Positions 12,069 to 23,307 are shown, counted from the first letter of the stretch. The stretch is 64,000 nt of DNA from Palaemon carinicauda (GCF_036898095.1 NC_090729.1:73423266-73487265); one strand, 5' to 3'. Notes: generated by a model from the sequence alone, not told the origin. Numbers and translations: made by a program.

Positions 12069-13270
12069 ATGCCGCTCTTTAGTGTTAATGATTTTCATAG
12101 TGACCCAGCGTCACACCTGACTTCCATTGTTGTCGCTATTAAGAATGAACTTTTGTTGTTAGCAGTTAAGTTTGGGGTAGCCCTTCCTCCTAATACAAAG
12201 AAGGATGTAGTACGTAATTACATAGTACAGCATTGTATAAGTGAAGACCTAGTGGATAGTTCTGAGGGCAGCAAATCTATCGTAGACGTGGGTGATAAAT
12301 CGTCGGATGTAGAGTATATGAAGCTGGCTATTCAGTTAGAGCAAACGAAAAGGGAAACCATAAATGCTGAACTAGAGAAGAAAAAGGAAACCATAAATGC
12401 TGAACTAGAGAAGAAAAAGAGTTGGAAATAGAAAATCAGGCTTTATTAGGAAGACAGCAAAAGGAATTGGAGTTTGTTCAAGCTAAATTAGTCTATGAAG
12501 CTCGTGTAGCTCAGCAAGTGGAAGAGTAAAATTAGGTTAGCTATGGAAAATAAAGAACGAGAATTAGAACTAGAAGCTAGACAACTAATGACATTTGATA
12601 TGACTAGATGCATCAAGTTAGTTCCTAAGTTCGATGAGACTGAAGTTGACGTGTTTTTTAAGAATTTCGAAGACGGCTTCTTACATGAAATGGTCTCTTG
12701 AACAATGGGTGTGGCTTATTAAGCCTAAGTTGGTCGGGAAGGCTGCCACTGTTGTTGGTAGTCTGGTAGGAGAATTGAGCTATGTGGTAATAAAAAAAGC
12801 TGTTTTAGATGCATATGCTGTAACTAGTGAAGGTTATCGTCAAAAGTTTCGTAATTATGTTAAGCCCCATATTAAAACTTGGACTGAATTTGCTGCAGAA
12901 AAATTAAGGTTGTTTAAGAAGTGGCTTGACTCGGAAGATGTAGATAGGCCTACTTATGAGGAATTAATTAATCTCATTGTAACTGAGGAATTTAAGAGAC
13001 TTCTCCCTCAAAATATCATGTTGTATATAGCTGATAAGGAAGAGAAGGATCTAAAAAAGGCAGCTGTTTTGGCTGATAATTATTCATTAATACATTAAGG
13101 CAGTCTGGGTAATGTAAAACAACATAGAGCAGAACCGCTGGGTGATAAAGATGGGAGGACTGATAGGGGTTTGTTTTGCAATTATTGTAAGAAGGAAGGC
13201 CACATGATTAGCATTTGTCCAAATCCTGCATGTAAGAAGGGAAAAGTAACTGAAAACAGCTCCAGTTAAG
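12069..13270 (+). pseudogene. Gag of the Gmr1-like element, broken
   Basis: The first segment (12069-12431) begins with a good start codon and ends in a Lys/Glu-rich coiled-coil region in which 33 bp (ETINAELEKKK) is repeated twice in tandem at about 12353-12418. The frame then stops. A second segment (about 12634-13098) carries a capsid-like region (QKFRNYVKPHIKTWTEFAAE, EELINLIVTEEF). A third, from about 13165, carries a CX2CX4HX4C zinc knuckle (CNYCKKEGHMISIC). At least two frame changes separate these pieces. Gag would form the particle and bind element RNA. Confidence 0.7.
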
Positions 13271-13319
13271 ATGTTCCCAGGACACAAATCAGACACTGGT
13301 AAAGAGTCTGCAATGCATT

Positions 13320-13830
13320 GTGTATCACAGGATAAGAATGTTTGAAAAATTCATTTGTAACGGTACAATATCATTGCACAGTAATGATAAACCCATTAAA
13401 GTAAGAATGTTAAGAGATACAGGTTCAAACCAAAGCATATTAAGTGTTGTTCCAAATCTCACATTGCTTGATGAAAATGTCATAGTCAGGGATTTAACAG
13501 ACGCTAAACTATTGCCGCTTACAGAAGTGTTCATGGATTGTCCATATGTAACTAGTAAAGTAAAAATAGCTGTTAGAGATGCTTGGTAACGATCTTGCTG
13601 GAGAACTGTTGTTACCCAATCTGATAATGTATGAAACTCCTGGAATAATAGAGGAAAGTGAGAATGAAAAGGAGTCAAAAGTGGAGGGTTGTGTTAATGT
13701 GACGACCCGCAGTATGGTTAACAATGATAGAGTGAAAGTAAGTGTACCTAACCTCGCAGATAAAGTAAAAATTAACAAGAAAAGCCTTGTCAAGTTAGAG
13801 AGAAGATCCAACTTTAAAGGGTGTTTATAA
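13320..13830 (+). pseudogene. Aspartic protease region of the Gmr1-like element
   Basis: The segment 13320-13589 carries the active-site motif RDTGSNQS, as in retropepsins, which cleave the polyprotein. It stops, and in another frame (13579-13830) the sequence resumes with LGNDLAGELLLPNLI, a block that commonly follows the protease in this kind of pol. A frameshift at about 13580 therefore separates them. Another stop at 13828-13830 separates this from the integrase frame, which begins only a few bases later at 13838. Confidence 0.65.
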
Positions 13831-13837
13831 GCAAGCA

Positions 13838-16585
13838 TTGGAGAAAGGAATGGAAAAGGTACCAGGGTATTACTTTAAGGATGACTTACTTTTCAGGTTA
13901 TATAGACCTCCTAGGCTGGGTAATGATGAAACATGGAGTGACAGAGAACAGTTAGTAGTCCCTCGTGATTTACGTAAAGATTTATTGGAGCTCGCTCATA
14001 ATGTTTATTCACATTTTGGAATTACTAAAACTTACAACCGTATAGCTTATGATTTTTTCTGGCCTAAAATGAAGGCTGATGTTGTAAATTTCATTAAACA
14101 TTGTCATATTTGTCAAATTGCCGGTAAGCCTAATGAGGTTATACCAAAGGCACCTTTGAATCCTATTATTGTACCTCATGAGCCATTCCATCGAATTATC
14201 ATAGATTGTGTAGGTCCACTGCCAAAGACAAAGAAAGGCAATCAATATCTTGTGACTATAATGTGCCTTACCTCACGAGTTCCTATTGCACTTCCAGTCA
14301 GGAATATTTCCTCTAAAAATGTTCTTAACCACTTACTCAAAGTATTTACAACTTACGGGTTTCCTAAGGAAATCCAGTGTGATAGGGGCACTAATTTTAC
14401 TAGTGATGTTTTTCAGAAAACTATGAATGAGTTGTGTATAAAACTGTGTCTCTCATCTCCTTATCACCCAGAATCTCAGGGAGCATTAGAATGGCATCAT
14501 CAGACTTTAAAGTCGTTGCTTAGGAAGTTTTGTATTGAATCTGAATCTGATTGGGATGAAGGCATAGACTACTTACTATTTGTAATTAGGGAAGTACCTT
14601 CCGAGTCTCTAGGTGTATCACATTTTGAAATGCTATATGGTCGTAAAGTACGTGGTCCTTTACAAGTAGTTAAAAATAAGTTACTTGACAAGTATAACGT
14701 AGAGGCTATAACAGTGAGTCAGTACCTACAGAAATTAAAGGGAAATATCAATAAGATTCATAATTTTGCTCTAAACAACTTGTGTAAAAATCAAGAGATG
14801 AAAATTAGGTATGATAAAATCAGTAAAGATAGGAAGTTTAATGTGGGATATTTAGTCTTGGCCTTCTATCCCATTACTGGTTCTCCTTTTAAAAGTAAGT
14901 TTTCTGGCCCTTATGTTATACAGAAACGTTTAAATAATCAGAATTATATCATAAAAACTCCAGATAGACGTAAAAGCACTCAGTTAGTCCATGTTAATAT
15001 GCTTAAAGAATATCATGCCGATTCCTCTGCTGCTCTATTTTGTTCCAGAGACACTGATATTGTAAAACAAAAGTCTACCACCTTAAAGGATGTAAATTCT
15101 TTAGGCCTAGATGAAATCCCATCTTGGGCTGACTTTTCTAATAAAGAATTCATAGAATCTCTTCCGCAGTATCTACAGCACCTAAATGAGGAGCAACGGT
15201 GTGATATTGAGAATCTGCTACGACAGTATGAAGATGTATGCAGTGATAATCCCCGTGAATGCAATGTTATTTCTCACGACATCGAGTTATTGCCAGGAAC
15301 TCGTCCTATACGACAAAACTACTATCGAATCAATTTTGAAAAACTGAAGATAATGCAAGAAGAGGTCGAGTATCTACTGAAGCATAAACTTGCTGTGCCT
15401 AGTAAGTCTCCTTGGGCTTCTCCTTTCTTACTAGTGCCCAAGTCTAATGGTAAGGTCAGGTTATGTACAGACTTTAGAAAATTAAATTCGGTAACCATAA
15501 AAGACAGTTATCCCCTACCACGTATTGATGATATACTGGACTCCATTGGTAAGTCGAAATATTTAACCCAAGTTGATATGCTGAAGGGATATTATCAAGT
15601 CCCATTATCAGGGAGAGCGAAGGAGATGTCCGCTTTTATTACTCCCTTTGGGTTGTTTCAATATGAAAGACTTCCTTTTGGTTTGTGCAACGCCCCTGCC
15701 ACATTTCAGAGAATGGTAAATGATGTCATAAGAGATCTGGATGGGGTTTACGGTTACCTGGATGACATTCTTGTAGTATCTGACACATGGGAGGAACATC
15801 TTGGCAAGCTTAAAGCTCTTCTTGATAGATTTAGAAGGTTGAGTTTAACAATAAATCTTGCTAAATCAAACTTTGCTAAAGCTCGTGTAAAGTACTTAGG
15901 ACATGTTATTGGAAGTGGGGAAATCTTGCCTAAAACCACTAACATAGAAGCTTTATTAAATTATCCCGTACCTACAAACAGAAAAGAAGTAATGAGATTT
16001 ATTGGAATGACCTCATATTACCGCAGATTTTGCAAGAATTTCAGTAATGTAGCTCATCTGTTGATAAACTTGACTAGTACTATGACCAAATTCATATGGG
16101 ATGAATCTTGTCAAGACTCCTTCAAACAGATCAAAAGCCTACTTTCCTGTAAACCGGTATTAACAACTCCTGATCCTTCAAAACCTTTTGTTCTCCAGGT
16201 AGATGCATGTGACTACGGGGTTGGTGCTGTCCTCCTACAAGAGAAGCCTGAAACAAACTTGCTTCACCCTGTGTCTTACTATTCATGCAGATTGAAGAAG
16301 CACCAAAGGTCGCTATCTACTGTGGAGAAAGAGCTCCTAGCTATAGTACAAGCCTTGCAGAAATATGAAGTCTACGTTTCCACAAATAACCCCATTACTG
16401 TGTACACCGACCACAACCCCCTCGTCTTCTTGAACAGGGCTCGAAATGTCAACCAGAAAATTGTAAGATGGTCTCTCTACTTGCAAAACTTCAATATCAG
16501 TGTTCAGCACATTCGTGGTCAAGACAATCGTATAGCTGATGCACTGTCAAGAACACCCGTACCAGGGAATATCGTACCTTCATAG
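13838..16585 (+). CDS. Pol polyprotein: integrase then reverse transcriptase then RNase H
   Basis: This is 915 codons without interruption. Residues 1-110 hold the integrase zinc finger (HNVYSHFGITKTYNRIAYDFFW, then CHICQ). The integrase core follows with D in IIIDCVGPLP, D in IQCDRGTNF and a candidate E in SQGALEWHHQ. RT begins near residue 480 with PIRQNYYRI, SPWASPFLLVPKSNGKVRLC and CTDFRKLN, and has the catalytic motif GYLDDILV. RNase H follows with D in VLQVDACDYGVGAV, E in STVEKELLAI and D in VYTDHNPLV, ending at IADALSR. All catalytic residues appear present. The start is uncertain because pol is probably made as part of a longer polyprotein. Most pol proteins of this superfamily have RT-RNase H before integrase. 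Confidence 0.85.
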   Translation: MEKGMEKVPGYYFKDDLLFRLYRPPRLGNDETWSDREQLVVPRDLRKDLLELAHNVYSHFGITKTYNRIAYDFFWPKMKADVVNFIKHCHICQIAGKPNEVIPKAPLNPIIVPHEPFHRIIIDCVGPLPKTKKGNQYLVTIMCLTSRVPIALPVRNISSKNVLNHLLKVFTTYGFPKEIQCDRGTNFTSDVFQKTMNELCIKLCLSSPYHPESQGALEWHHQTLKSLLRKFCIESESDWDEGIDYLLFVIREVPSESLGVSHFEMLYGRKVRGPLQVVKNKLLDKYNVEAITVSQYLQKLKGNINKIHNFALNNLCKNQEMKIRYDKISKDRKFNVGYLVLAFYPITGSPFKSKFSGPYVIQKRLNNQNYIIKTPDRRKSTQLVHVNMLKEYHADSSAALFCSRDTDIVKQKSTTLKDVNSLGLDEIPSWADFSNKEFIESLPQYLQHLNEEQRCDIENLLRQYEDVCSDNPRECNVISHDIELLPGTRPIRQNYYRINFEKLKIMQEEVEYLLKHKLAVPSKSPWASPFLLVPKSNGKVRLCTDFRKLNSVTIKDSYPLPRIDDILDSIGKSKYLTQVDMLKGYYQVPLSGRAKEMSAFITPFGLFQYERLPFGLCNAPATFQRMVNDVIRDLDGVYGYLDDILVVSDTWEEHLGKLKALLDRFRRLSLTINLAKSNFAKARVKYLGHVIGSGEILPKTTNIEALLNYPVPTNRKEVMRFIGMTSYYRRFCKNFSNVAHLLINLTSTMTKFIWDESCQDSFKQIKSLLSCKPVLTTPDPSKPFVLQVDACDYGVGAVLLQEKPETNLLHPVSYYSCRLKKHQRSLSTVEKELLAIVQALQKYEVYVSTNNPITVYTDHNPLVFLNRARNVNQKIVRWSLYLQNFNISVQHIRGQDNRIADALSRTPVPGNIVPS

Positions 16586-16612
16586 GTTACGATCTCTTCA
16601 GCGGGGAGGAGA

Positions 16613-17102
16613 TGTAAAGTACCGGCCTTCTTCATTAATTAAACGGAGCTGTGTACATATTGTATTTACTTGAATAAATAACTAATGGTAACCTTCTTTC
16701 GTAAAGTACGAAATTCTGAAATTAAGTTAAAATGTAGCTCTCCAGTATCCTTGTAAAACCTACCTTCTGATTCCCCCTCCTCTGTCTTTCTCTTTACTCC
16801 CCCTCTCTCCCCATCCCCACATCACGTTTACCTTTGCTCTGGCTTATTTGCCACTTGTGTGTCCCGCCCCGGCTCCTGTCTCGTAAACACTTGTAAAGAA
16901 CTTCTCTGTATATTGTGAGTACGGTTATTATACCATTTGATATTTTGGATTTGGTATTTGGCAGAATATTTAGTTTTTTATGTTGGTTATGTTAATTAAT
17001 TGGTAATATTTTGACATGTGTAGTTTTGCTAATTAAATGTAATTGTTTAATTTTTTTCCATATAACCTATTGTTAATTTTGTGGATTTAACTTTAACCTT
17101 GA
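16613..17102 (+). repeat. Probable 3' LTR of the Gmr1-like element
   Basis: It starts TGTAAAGTACCGG straight after a purine tract and 27 bp after the pol stop. The right edge is uncertain; GACA at 17099-17102 is a candidate because a large TA microsatellite begins just after. There is no second copy in the window to confirm the limits. Confidence 0.45.
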
Positions 17103-17565
<463 letters not shown>

Positions 17566-19060
17566 TATGTACTCTTTCTAAAGAGATACTTTAACGTTGT
17601 GAAATGGTTTGTGTATCAACTTGGTCAAGAAAGCTGTACTAGTCGGGGCCACCCATACTACATTGGTTTGCTGTGAGTAATAAGTCTTTAAGTCTCTCAC
17701 CATCACCAATCTGCAGAGGCTAGAATGGTGATGAAAATAGGTAAACCCCAGACATGACTTCGAAGAGTCTGAAGCCTTTATCCTACACATTTAAAAAAAG
17801 GTAACGAATATTTCGTATTAGGAAAAAAACCCACAGGAAATTTAATTTTGGTAAAGAAACGCCTAAGGAAATATTAAAAGTTAAATAAATGAAAAACTTT
17901 AAAAAATCGTAACAATAATAAAATAAAAGCTATTGAGGGAAAACAAGATGAACTATGTGCCGTGTTAATTTAGTAAAAAAACTGACATTAAGACAGTATC
18001 ATGACAGTCATTGTTATGAGTTAAAACTCTGGGACTTCCAAACCACTATTTTTCCTATTGACAAATATTTTAAACTATTAGGCAGTTGAAAGAATAAGAG
18101 ACATATTAGGAATACTTAAATTCGTAGCAAAATATGTTATAGCGAAGGTGAATATTATTAGCGCGAATATTATTAAAGAGGTGATAAACTTTTAAAAGTA
18201 AGTTTCAGAAAACTATCATGGGAAAAATGTGTGAACTCATGTATGATATAGTCATTCGAGCAAAAAGACTAAGATAACCTATTCGCGAAATTGACTAGAT
18301 CAAACTTTAGATTGTATTGAAGGTTATGGACCACAGTTATTTGCTTATAATTATAAAATGGCAACTACGGAAAATATTTCGATAGAAAAACTACTAAACT
18401 GTAGAAAATAAAGTGGGAATAGAGTTGTGTAGAAATGAGTTCAAAGAACTGAAGATTGAAAATCAGAGGACCGGAAACGAAGTCGATATACTTTTTTACC
18501 TACAGCCAGAGACCCATCTTTAAGTCAAGAGACAGATATCAAGATCGAAGAATGTATTATCGGGCAAGAGACAGGTTATAGAAGGCCATATTCTCGTGAA
18601 AGAAGTTTAAGGAAAGCAAAATAAAATTCCGGAGAATGAAGAAAAGATGGTCTTAAAATGTATGGCATCGATGATGCTATTTCAAATGCGATTCAAAGTC
18701 GATTGGATGTAATTTAATCATGATAGGGAATAAGAAGAGTGAAAGAGTTGCTTTGATCTATCGGAAAACAAAGTTTGTCATTCTGCGAGGGATGCCAGAA
18801 AGAGGAAGCTAAGCAAATTAGTAAATGGCAGTATTCATTTAGCAAAAACTATAGAACAGACAAAGCTGGAAAGGTTCTTGTTAATCTTTATATTGACAGT
18901 CGACCAATTTTAGAAAGTATAGAATCAACAGAACAACAGAACAAGGAAATTGTTAAGAAATGCCAAGACAGATTATAAAAAAATAGAGACTAAAGAAGTT
19001 GAATCATACAGTTGGTTAGATACCAAAAATATGATATCTATATACTCACAAAGGAATGCA
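17566..19060. other. AT-rich non-coding stretch
   Basis: No domain, splice pair or repeat terminus was recognised. The open frame at 18775-18978 has no recognisable similarity and unremarkable composition. Confidence 0.5.
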
Positions 19061-19067
19061 GGGATAA

Positions 19068-19155
19068 CAACGGTACCTCGAATTACTAGAATCACCCGGA
19101 TTTACTGGAATCCTCAGGTAAATACTGGAATCCCCTTGAAAATTACAGAAATCCC
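19068..19155. repeat. Degenerate ~20-bp tandem repeat
   Basis: Four diverged units of about 20 bp, each centred on a form of ATTACTGGAATCCCC, abut the truncated 5' end of the Gypsy element at about 19170. Confidence 0.55.
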
Positions 19156-19169
19156 CTACAATATCACTG

Positions 19170-20991
19170 CAAACCCTTAGAAATCGACAAGGTAGCAGCT
19201 GTTCAGGACTTCCCCGCGCCCTCGACCGTCAAAGCTCTGAGGGAATTCTTGGGCATGATCAACGACTATCACCGTGTTCTGCCAGCCATTTCCGCCAGTC
19301 TTGCTCCCCTCTACACCTCACTCAAGGGCAAGCCAAAGGACCAGAAGTGGGGTCCCCTTCAAGAAGAGGCCTTCTGCAATGCAAACAAGGCCGTATCAAC
19401 TGCTGCGGCTCTCACTTTTCCTATCCCACATGCCCCTCTCCTTCTCTCCACCGATGCCAGCGACGTCGTTATTGGTGCAGTACTCGAACAGGTGGTCAAC
19501 GGCTCGCCCCGCCCATTGGTCTTCTTCAGCAGAAAACTGTCCAAGGCAGAATCGGGTTATTCTACCTTTGATCGTGAATTGCTGGCGGTGCACTTGGCTG
19601 TCCATCACTTTCGCCATTTCTTAGAAGATACACCCTTCGTCATTCGCACAGACCATATGCCTCTGGTGCACGCCTTCACTCGACAGTCTGACGCCTGGTC
19701 TGCCCGGCAACGCCGACATCTCTCCGTGGTGGCTGAATACAATTGCACCCTTCAATACTTCCCTGGGAAAATGAATCCCGTTGCCGATGCCCTGCCAAGA
19801 AACACGTTGGCTGCCATTCAACTGGGATTGAATTACAACGCCCTGGCTGAAGCCCAACGGCAGGATCCAGAGTATCAAGCATGTAGGACATCCTGCACGT
19901 CCTTCCGTTGGGAAGACTTACCCCTTGAAGACTCCAACACTACCCTCCTCTGTGAGGTCAGTACTGGTAGACCGTGACCTTGGATTCCTGCTCCCATGCG
20001 CCGACAGGTGTTTGATTTCATCCATGGCCTTTCACATCCCTCGTGCCGTTCTACTGCACAGCTGCTGAAGGCAAAGTTCATTTGGCACGGTATTTCTAAG
20101 GATGCTAAGGATTGGGTCCGCGCCTGTACTTCTTGCCAAACTTCCAAAGTACATCGACACACGGATTCAGGAGTGGACACCTTTCCTCAACCTTAGCGTC
20201 GTTTCGCACACATTCACGTCGACGTTGTAGGCCCCCTACCCACATCACAAGGACATCGTTACCCGTTTACCGTCATCGACCGCTCCACTCATTGGCCTGA
20301 AGCCATTCCCATGGAAACTGCAACGCCCGCCTCATGTACATCTGCCTTACTCTCAGGATGGATTGCAAGATTTGGTATCCCTGAGCATATTACTTCTGAC
20401 AGGGGTACTGCTTTCACCTTTCAATTATGGACATCATTAGCGAATCTCCTGGGCATCACCCTACATCAGACAACGGCCTACAACCTCGCTGCCAATGGAA
20501 TGGTTGAACGTTTTCATCGCTGCAAGGATTCCAACTGGTTTACTCAGCTTCCCTGGGTCCTCCTGGGGCTAAGGACCACTCCTAAAGACGCCCTCAACGT
20601 CTCGGCAGCTGAAATGGTGTATGGCGACCCATTGGTCGTCCCTGCCGAATTTTTTCCTTCTACAACCTCCTCCAACGATCTCCAGCGCATACGTCACGTC
20701 GTGGGAAAATTTACTCCATGCCGCCAGACTTACAAGCCCCCAGCGAAGCATCACATACCAACAGACTTGCACTCTGCAACGCACGTCTTCCTGCGCAATG
20801 ACACTAGCAAGCCACCGCTAACGCCCCCTTACACGGGCCCTTTCCTTGTGATCCGACGCAGTCCGAAAGCATTCCTACTAAACATTCGTGGCAAAGAAGA
20901 CTGGGTCTCCATTGATCGTCTAAAACCTGCTTATCTCCTGCCAGATGACCGGCCTACAGTTCGCTTCTCTAGATCAGGGCGCCCTATTTAA
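19170..20991 (+). pseudogene. Gypsy Pol C-terminal part: RT thumb, RNase H, integrase
   Basis: One plus frame runs throughout. RT connection: ALREFLGMINDYHRVLP. RNase H: D in LLLSTDASD, E in STFDRELLAV, D in VIRTDHMPLV. Integrase zinc finger: HPSCRSTAQLLKAKFIWHG, then CTSC. Core: D in HIHVDVVGPLP, D in ITSDRGTAF, E in NGMVERFHR. The tail includes DWVSIDRLKPAYL, a typical end of pol. It has two in-frame stops, TGA at 19975-19977 and TAG at 20194-20196; each could derive from a C-to-T change in CGA or CAG. With the missing 5' half the copy is dead. Confidence 0.8.
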
Positions 20992-21029
20992 CATGTACAG
21001 TATGTAATTTTTAGGGGGGGGGGGAGCCA

Positions 21030-21285
21030 TGTACCAACCGTGTGTCACATGATCGTACATAGTTCATTTTGTGTCTATATTATGCTTGTATCTTCGTTCT
21101 TCCCTCGCACTAAAAAGAACCAGAGTAACCATGTCTGCGTTTCTCCTCTGTAACAGTGTCTGTTTTTTAACATGAAATTTCTTGTTGCTTTGAGCTTTTG
21201 TATATAAAGGAGAGTGTTCTATAATAAATTTACTCAGTTTCTTTCAACCTGGCTTTGAGTCACAACCTTTTCTCGGCCCGTCACA
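21030..21285 (+). repeat. 3' LTR of the truncated Gypsy element
   Basis: About 256 bp, from TGTACCAACC after the purine tract to CGTCACA. It holds a TATATAAAGG box at about 21201 and AATAAA at about 21222, giving a normal U3-R-U5 arrangement. There is no second copy to confirm the ends. Confidence 0.6.
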
Positions 21286-21580
21286 ATTCCTTTCATGTTA
21301 AACAGACATTTTCCTCTTTGTAAAAAAAAAAGGATTTCCTGAAATATTAAAATTCATTGCAGAGTTGGTTGTCTATTTATTTCACAATTTTTAACAATAT
21401 TGGAATATTAATCCTTACAGTGGTAAAGAAAAAAAAACTTGAAAAACATCAGCTTTGGAGTTACAGAACTGTTGATAGAATCAAATAAACGTTTTCCCTC
21501 TATAATATATGTCAGTTTGTACACAAAACTAAATGAAGTATAAAACAAAAGAAGTAATCTAGTTGTTTTGATAAAACTTG

Positions 21581-21738
21581 TGTCATGAGACACACAGCCT
21601 ACAATGCTATTAAAATGTGGCTCATGTAAGAAAGAAACAACAAATGATACTTTTTTTTTTTCTAAATAAAAGTTGCCATGAGACACTTAGCCTACAATTC
21701 TATTAAAAAACATGTGCCTTACGTAAGAAAGAAAGAAA
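21581..21738. repeat. Two-copy tandem repeat in the host gene 3' UTR
   Basis: Two diverged copies, period about 93 bp, of a segment containing CATGAGACAC, AGCCTACAAT and CTATTAAAA followed by GTAAGAAAGAAA (21585-21640 and 21675-21738). They lie just downstream of the stop codon on minus. Confidence 0.7.
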
Positions 21739-21744
21739 AATCGA

Positions 21745-22008
21745 TTAGTCGCAGGGAGGAGGTACCCCCAGAAACCAGAGTGGTGATTCCACAAACAGTA
21801 GACACGGAAGGCAAATTAGGTTAATAATTGCCAATCCTGCACCAAACACAGTCATAAGGACTTTAAATCCCGATGGGTGGAGGCTGTCTTCCAATCTGTG
21901 CTTGGTTTCAGGCCTTGAAATAATGAACTGAAACAACTCACATAACAACCAGATGAGTAGTCCCACTGACATGAAGATACCTAACCACATCATTGTTAGG
22001 CTTAGGAT
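21745..22008 (-). CDS. Host gene terminal coding exon, two membrane segments
   Basis: On minus, a T-rich tract and CAG precede ATCCTAAGC at 22008. The frame is open for 87 codons to TAG at 21745. It begins ILSLTMMWLGIFMSVGLL and encodes a first hydrophobic segment (to about residue 30), a polar loop (SRPETKHRLEDSLHPSGFK), a second hydrophobic segment (LMTVFGAGLAIINLICLPCLLFV) and a short tail ending GVPPPCD. Phase 0 matches exon 2, giving 126 residues in total. A small integral membrane protein is the plain reading; the cellular site and role are unknown. It could also be a terminal exon of some other minus-strand gene. Confidence 0.55.
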   Translation of the reverse strand: MLSLTMMWLGIFMSVGLLIWLLCELFQFIISRPETKHRLEDSLHPSGFKVLMTVFGAGLAIINLICLPCLLFVESPLWFLGVPPPCD

Positions 22009-22318
22009 CTGAAAAAAAAAATAAAAAATTAATAAATAAAACAGGCTTTGTAGAGGGATCGTCCCTTTCTGTAGAGTTGATCATAAAAAAAAAATACCAC
22101 GATTTTTAAAAAAGAAATGACATAGCCTACAGATGTTTTACCTTTAAAGAATTAAGCTTGAGATAAGAAAATGTGCCAATATCTAGTCTCACCTATTTGT
22201 ATCTGTACTTTATTACTGCAATTATAGACAATTCATGCAATCATTAATACCAGCACCAAAAACACGCACTTTAATACTATTATTATTATGATTATTATTA
22301 GTCAGCAAAACTTTAGTG

Positions 22319-22320
<2 letters not shown>

Positions 22321-22382
<62 letters not shown>
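22321..22382. repeat. (TA)n microsatellite
   Basis: About 31 TA units with one CATA interruption, in the host gene intron. Confidence 0.95.
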
Positions 22383-22383
<1 letters not shown>

Positions 22384-22599
22384 CCTTTCCTCTGAATCAT
22401 GAAAAGCCTAAGATCCACATTTCCATTATTCTGTGCTAACATTCCTTAGCACTTCATTTTTGTATCCAAATTTCTAACTTTTATTTTTCAATTATATTAT
22501 CCTGAAACCTCCTTAGGCATTCTGTCCTACTACTGTGCTTGTGATACTAGCCATGTGACTGGTCTGGATAAGAGTTTTCCCAGATAAATAGGAATCTTA

Positions 22600-23110
22600 A
22601 GGTACCCTGACACTTGCACGAATTTGTGGCACGCATTGTCACGACTCGAGTCGTGAACTGGCATGAACTCATCGTGAACTGGAGTGAACTCGTCGTGAAC
22701 CTGTCGTGACATCGTGGCATGTCTTGGCGAGAATTTTGAAATGTTCAAAATTTTGGTCACAACAAAATTTTCGTGAACTATGCACGAACTGTTCGTGAAC
22801 GCGTTGTGAACTCGTCAGGACGATGCGGGAGGATGCGTGCCATGCCATGACTGTCACAAACTGCCAAGAATAGTTCACGAACAGTTCACGTCGAGTTCAC
22901 GAGTAATTGACGACATGTTCACGAATATGAGCGCATCACAGCGTGGCTGTGCCTTCCCGCAGACATGGTCACGTGTACTTCACGCATTGATGGCACGAGC
23001 AGTTCACGACTAGTTTACACACTTCACGAACAGTTTGCGCATGGCACGAGGAGTTCATGACCAGTTCACGACCAGTTCACGACCAGTTCACGCAAGTTCA
23101 CGACTACTCT
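22600..23110. repeat. Harbinger left terminal repeat and subterminal TTCACGA array
   Basis: Beyond the terminal repeat, some 500 bp is packed with copies of AGTTCACGA or its complement TCGTGAACT in both orientations (for example 22671-22700 and three near-identical AGTTCACGACC units at 23060-23095). The right end carries the same motif. Such subterminal arrays are usually transposase or Myb-protein binding sites; that role is inferred here. Confidence 0.75.
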
Positions 23111-23202
23111 GCGACATTAGCGCTCGCGTCAGTGTTTGGGGGCATTTATAGAGTTTCGAGGACACTGCTCGCCATTACAGAGCTCGCCAGCGAAGAGACA
23201 AC

Positions 23203-23274
23203 ATGCCTAAAAACAAGCTGACAAAAGGAGGTGGGAGAAGGCCAGAAGCCAACAGGCTAGAGGCAGAGACCGCT
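23203..23274 (+). pseudogene. Start of the Harbinger Myb-like gene, cut by the CR1 LINE
   Basis: ATG at 23203 opens 24 codons (MPKNKLTKGGGRRPEANRLE and on), rich in Lys and Arg, before the CR1-like LINE begins at about 23277. The rest of the gene resumes at about 33733. The frames on the two sides do not join simply, so either an intron or lost bases lie at the junction. Confidence 0.5.
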
Positions 23275-23276
23275 GA

Positions 23277-23303
<27 letters not shown>
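23277..23303. repeat. (ATT)n tail of the CR1-like LINE
   Basis: About eight ATT units; on minus this is an (AAT)n 3' tail. The derivative at 38521 has the same tail. Confidence 0.85.

Positions 23304-23307
<4 letters not shown>

Larger units (their letters stand above)
12069..17102 (+). mobile_element. Gmr1-like Ty3/Gypsy LTR retrotransposon (integrase before RT)
   Basis: The order on plus is gag (12069-13270), protease (about 13320-13650), then one long frame (13838-16585) in which integrase comes first, followed by reverse transcriptase and RNase H. A purine tract (CAGCGGGGAGGAGA) precedes TGTAAAGTACCGG at 16613, which I take as the start of the 3' LTR. No matching LTR is seen upstream of gag, so the 5' LTR is missing or replaced by the (TA)n region. 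Ty3/Gypsy elements normally place integrase last; integrase-first order is the known hallmark of the Gmr1 group. The long pol frame is open, but gag and the gag-protease linker are broken. Confidence 0.8.
19170..21285 (+). mobile_element. 5'-truncated Ty3/Gypsy element (RT-RNase H-integrase order) with 3' LTR
   Basis: It starts abruptly inside RT at about 19170, runs through RNase H and integrase to 20991, then a poly-G purine tract (21014-21026) and an LTR. The C-terminal layout and the block YNALAEAQRQDPEYQ fit the CsRn1-type branch common in invertebrates; the branch name is my inference. It lies head-on to the 3' end of the probable host gene on minus. Confidence 0.75.
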
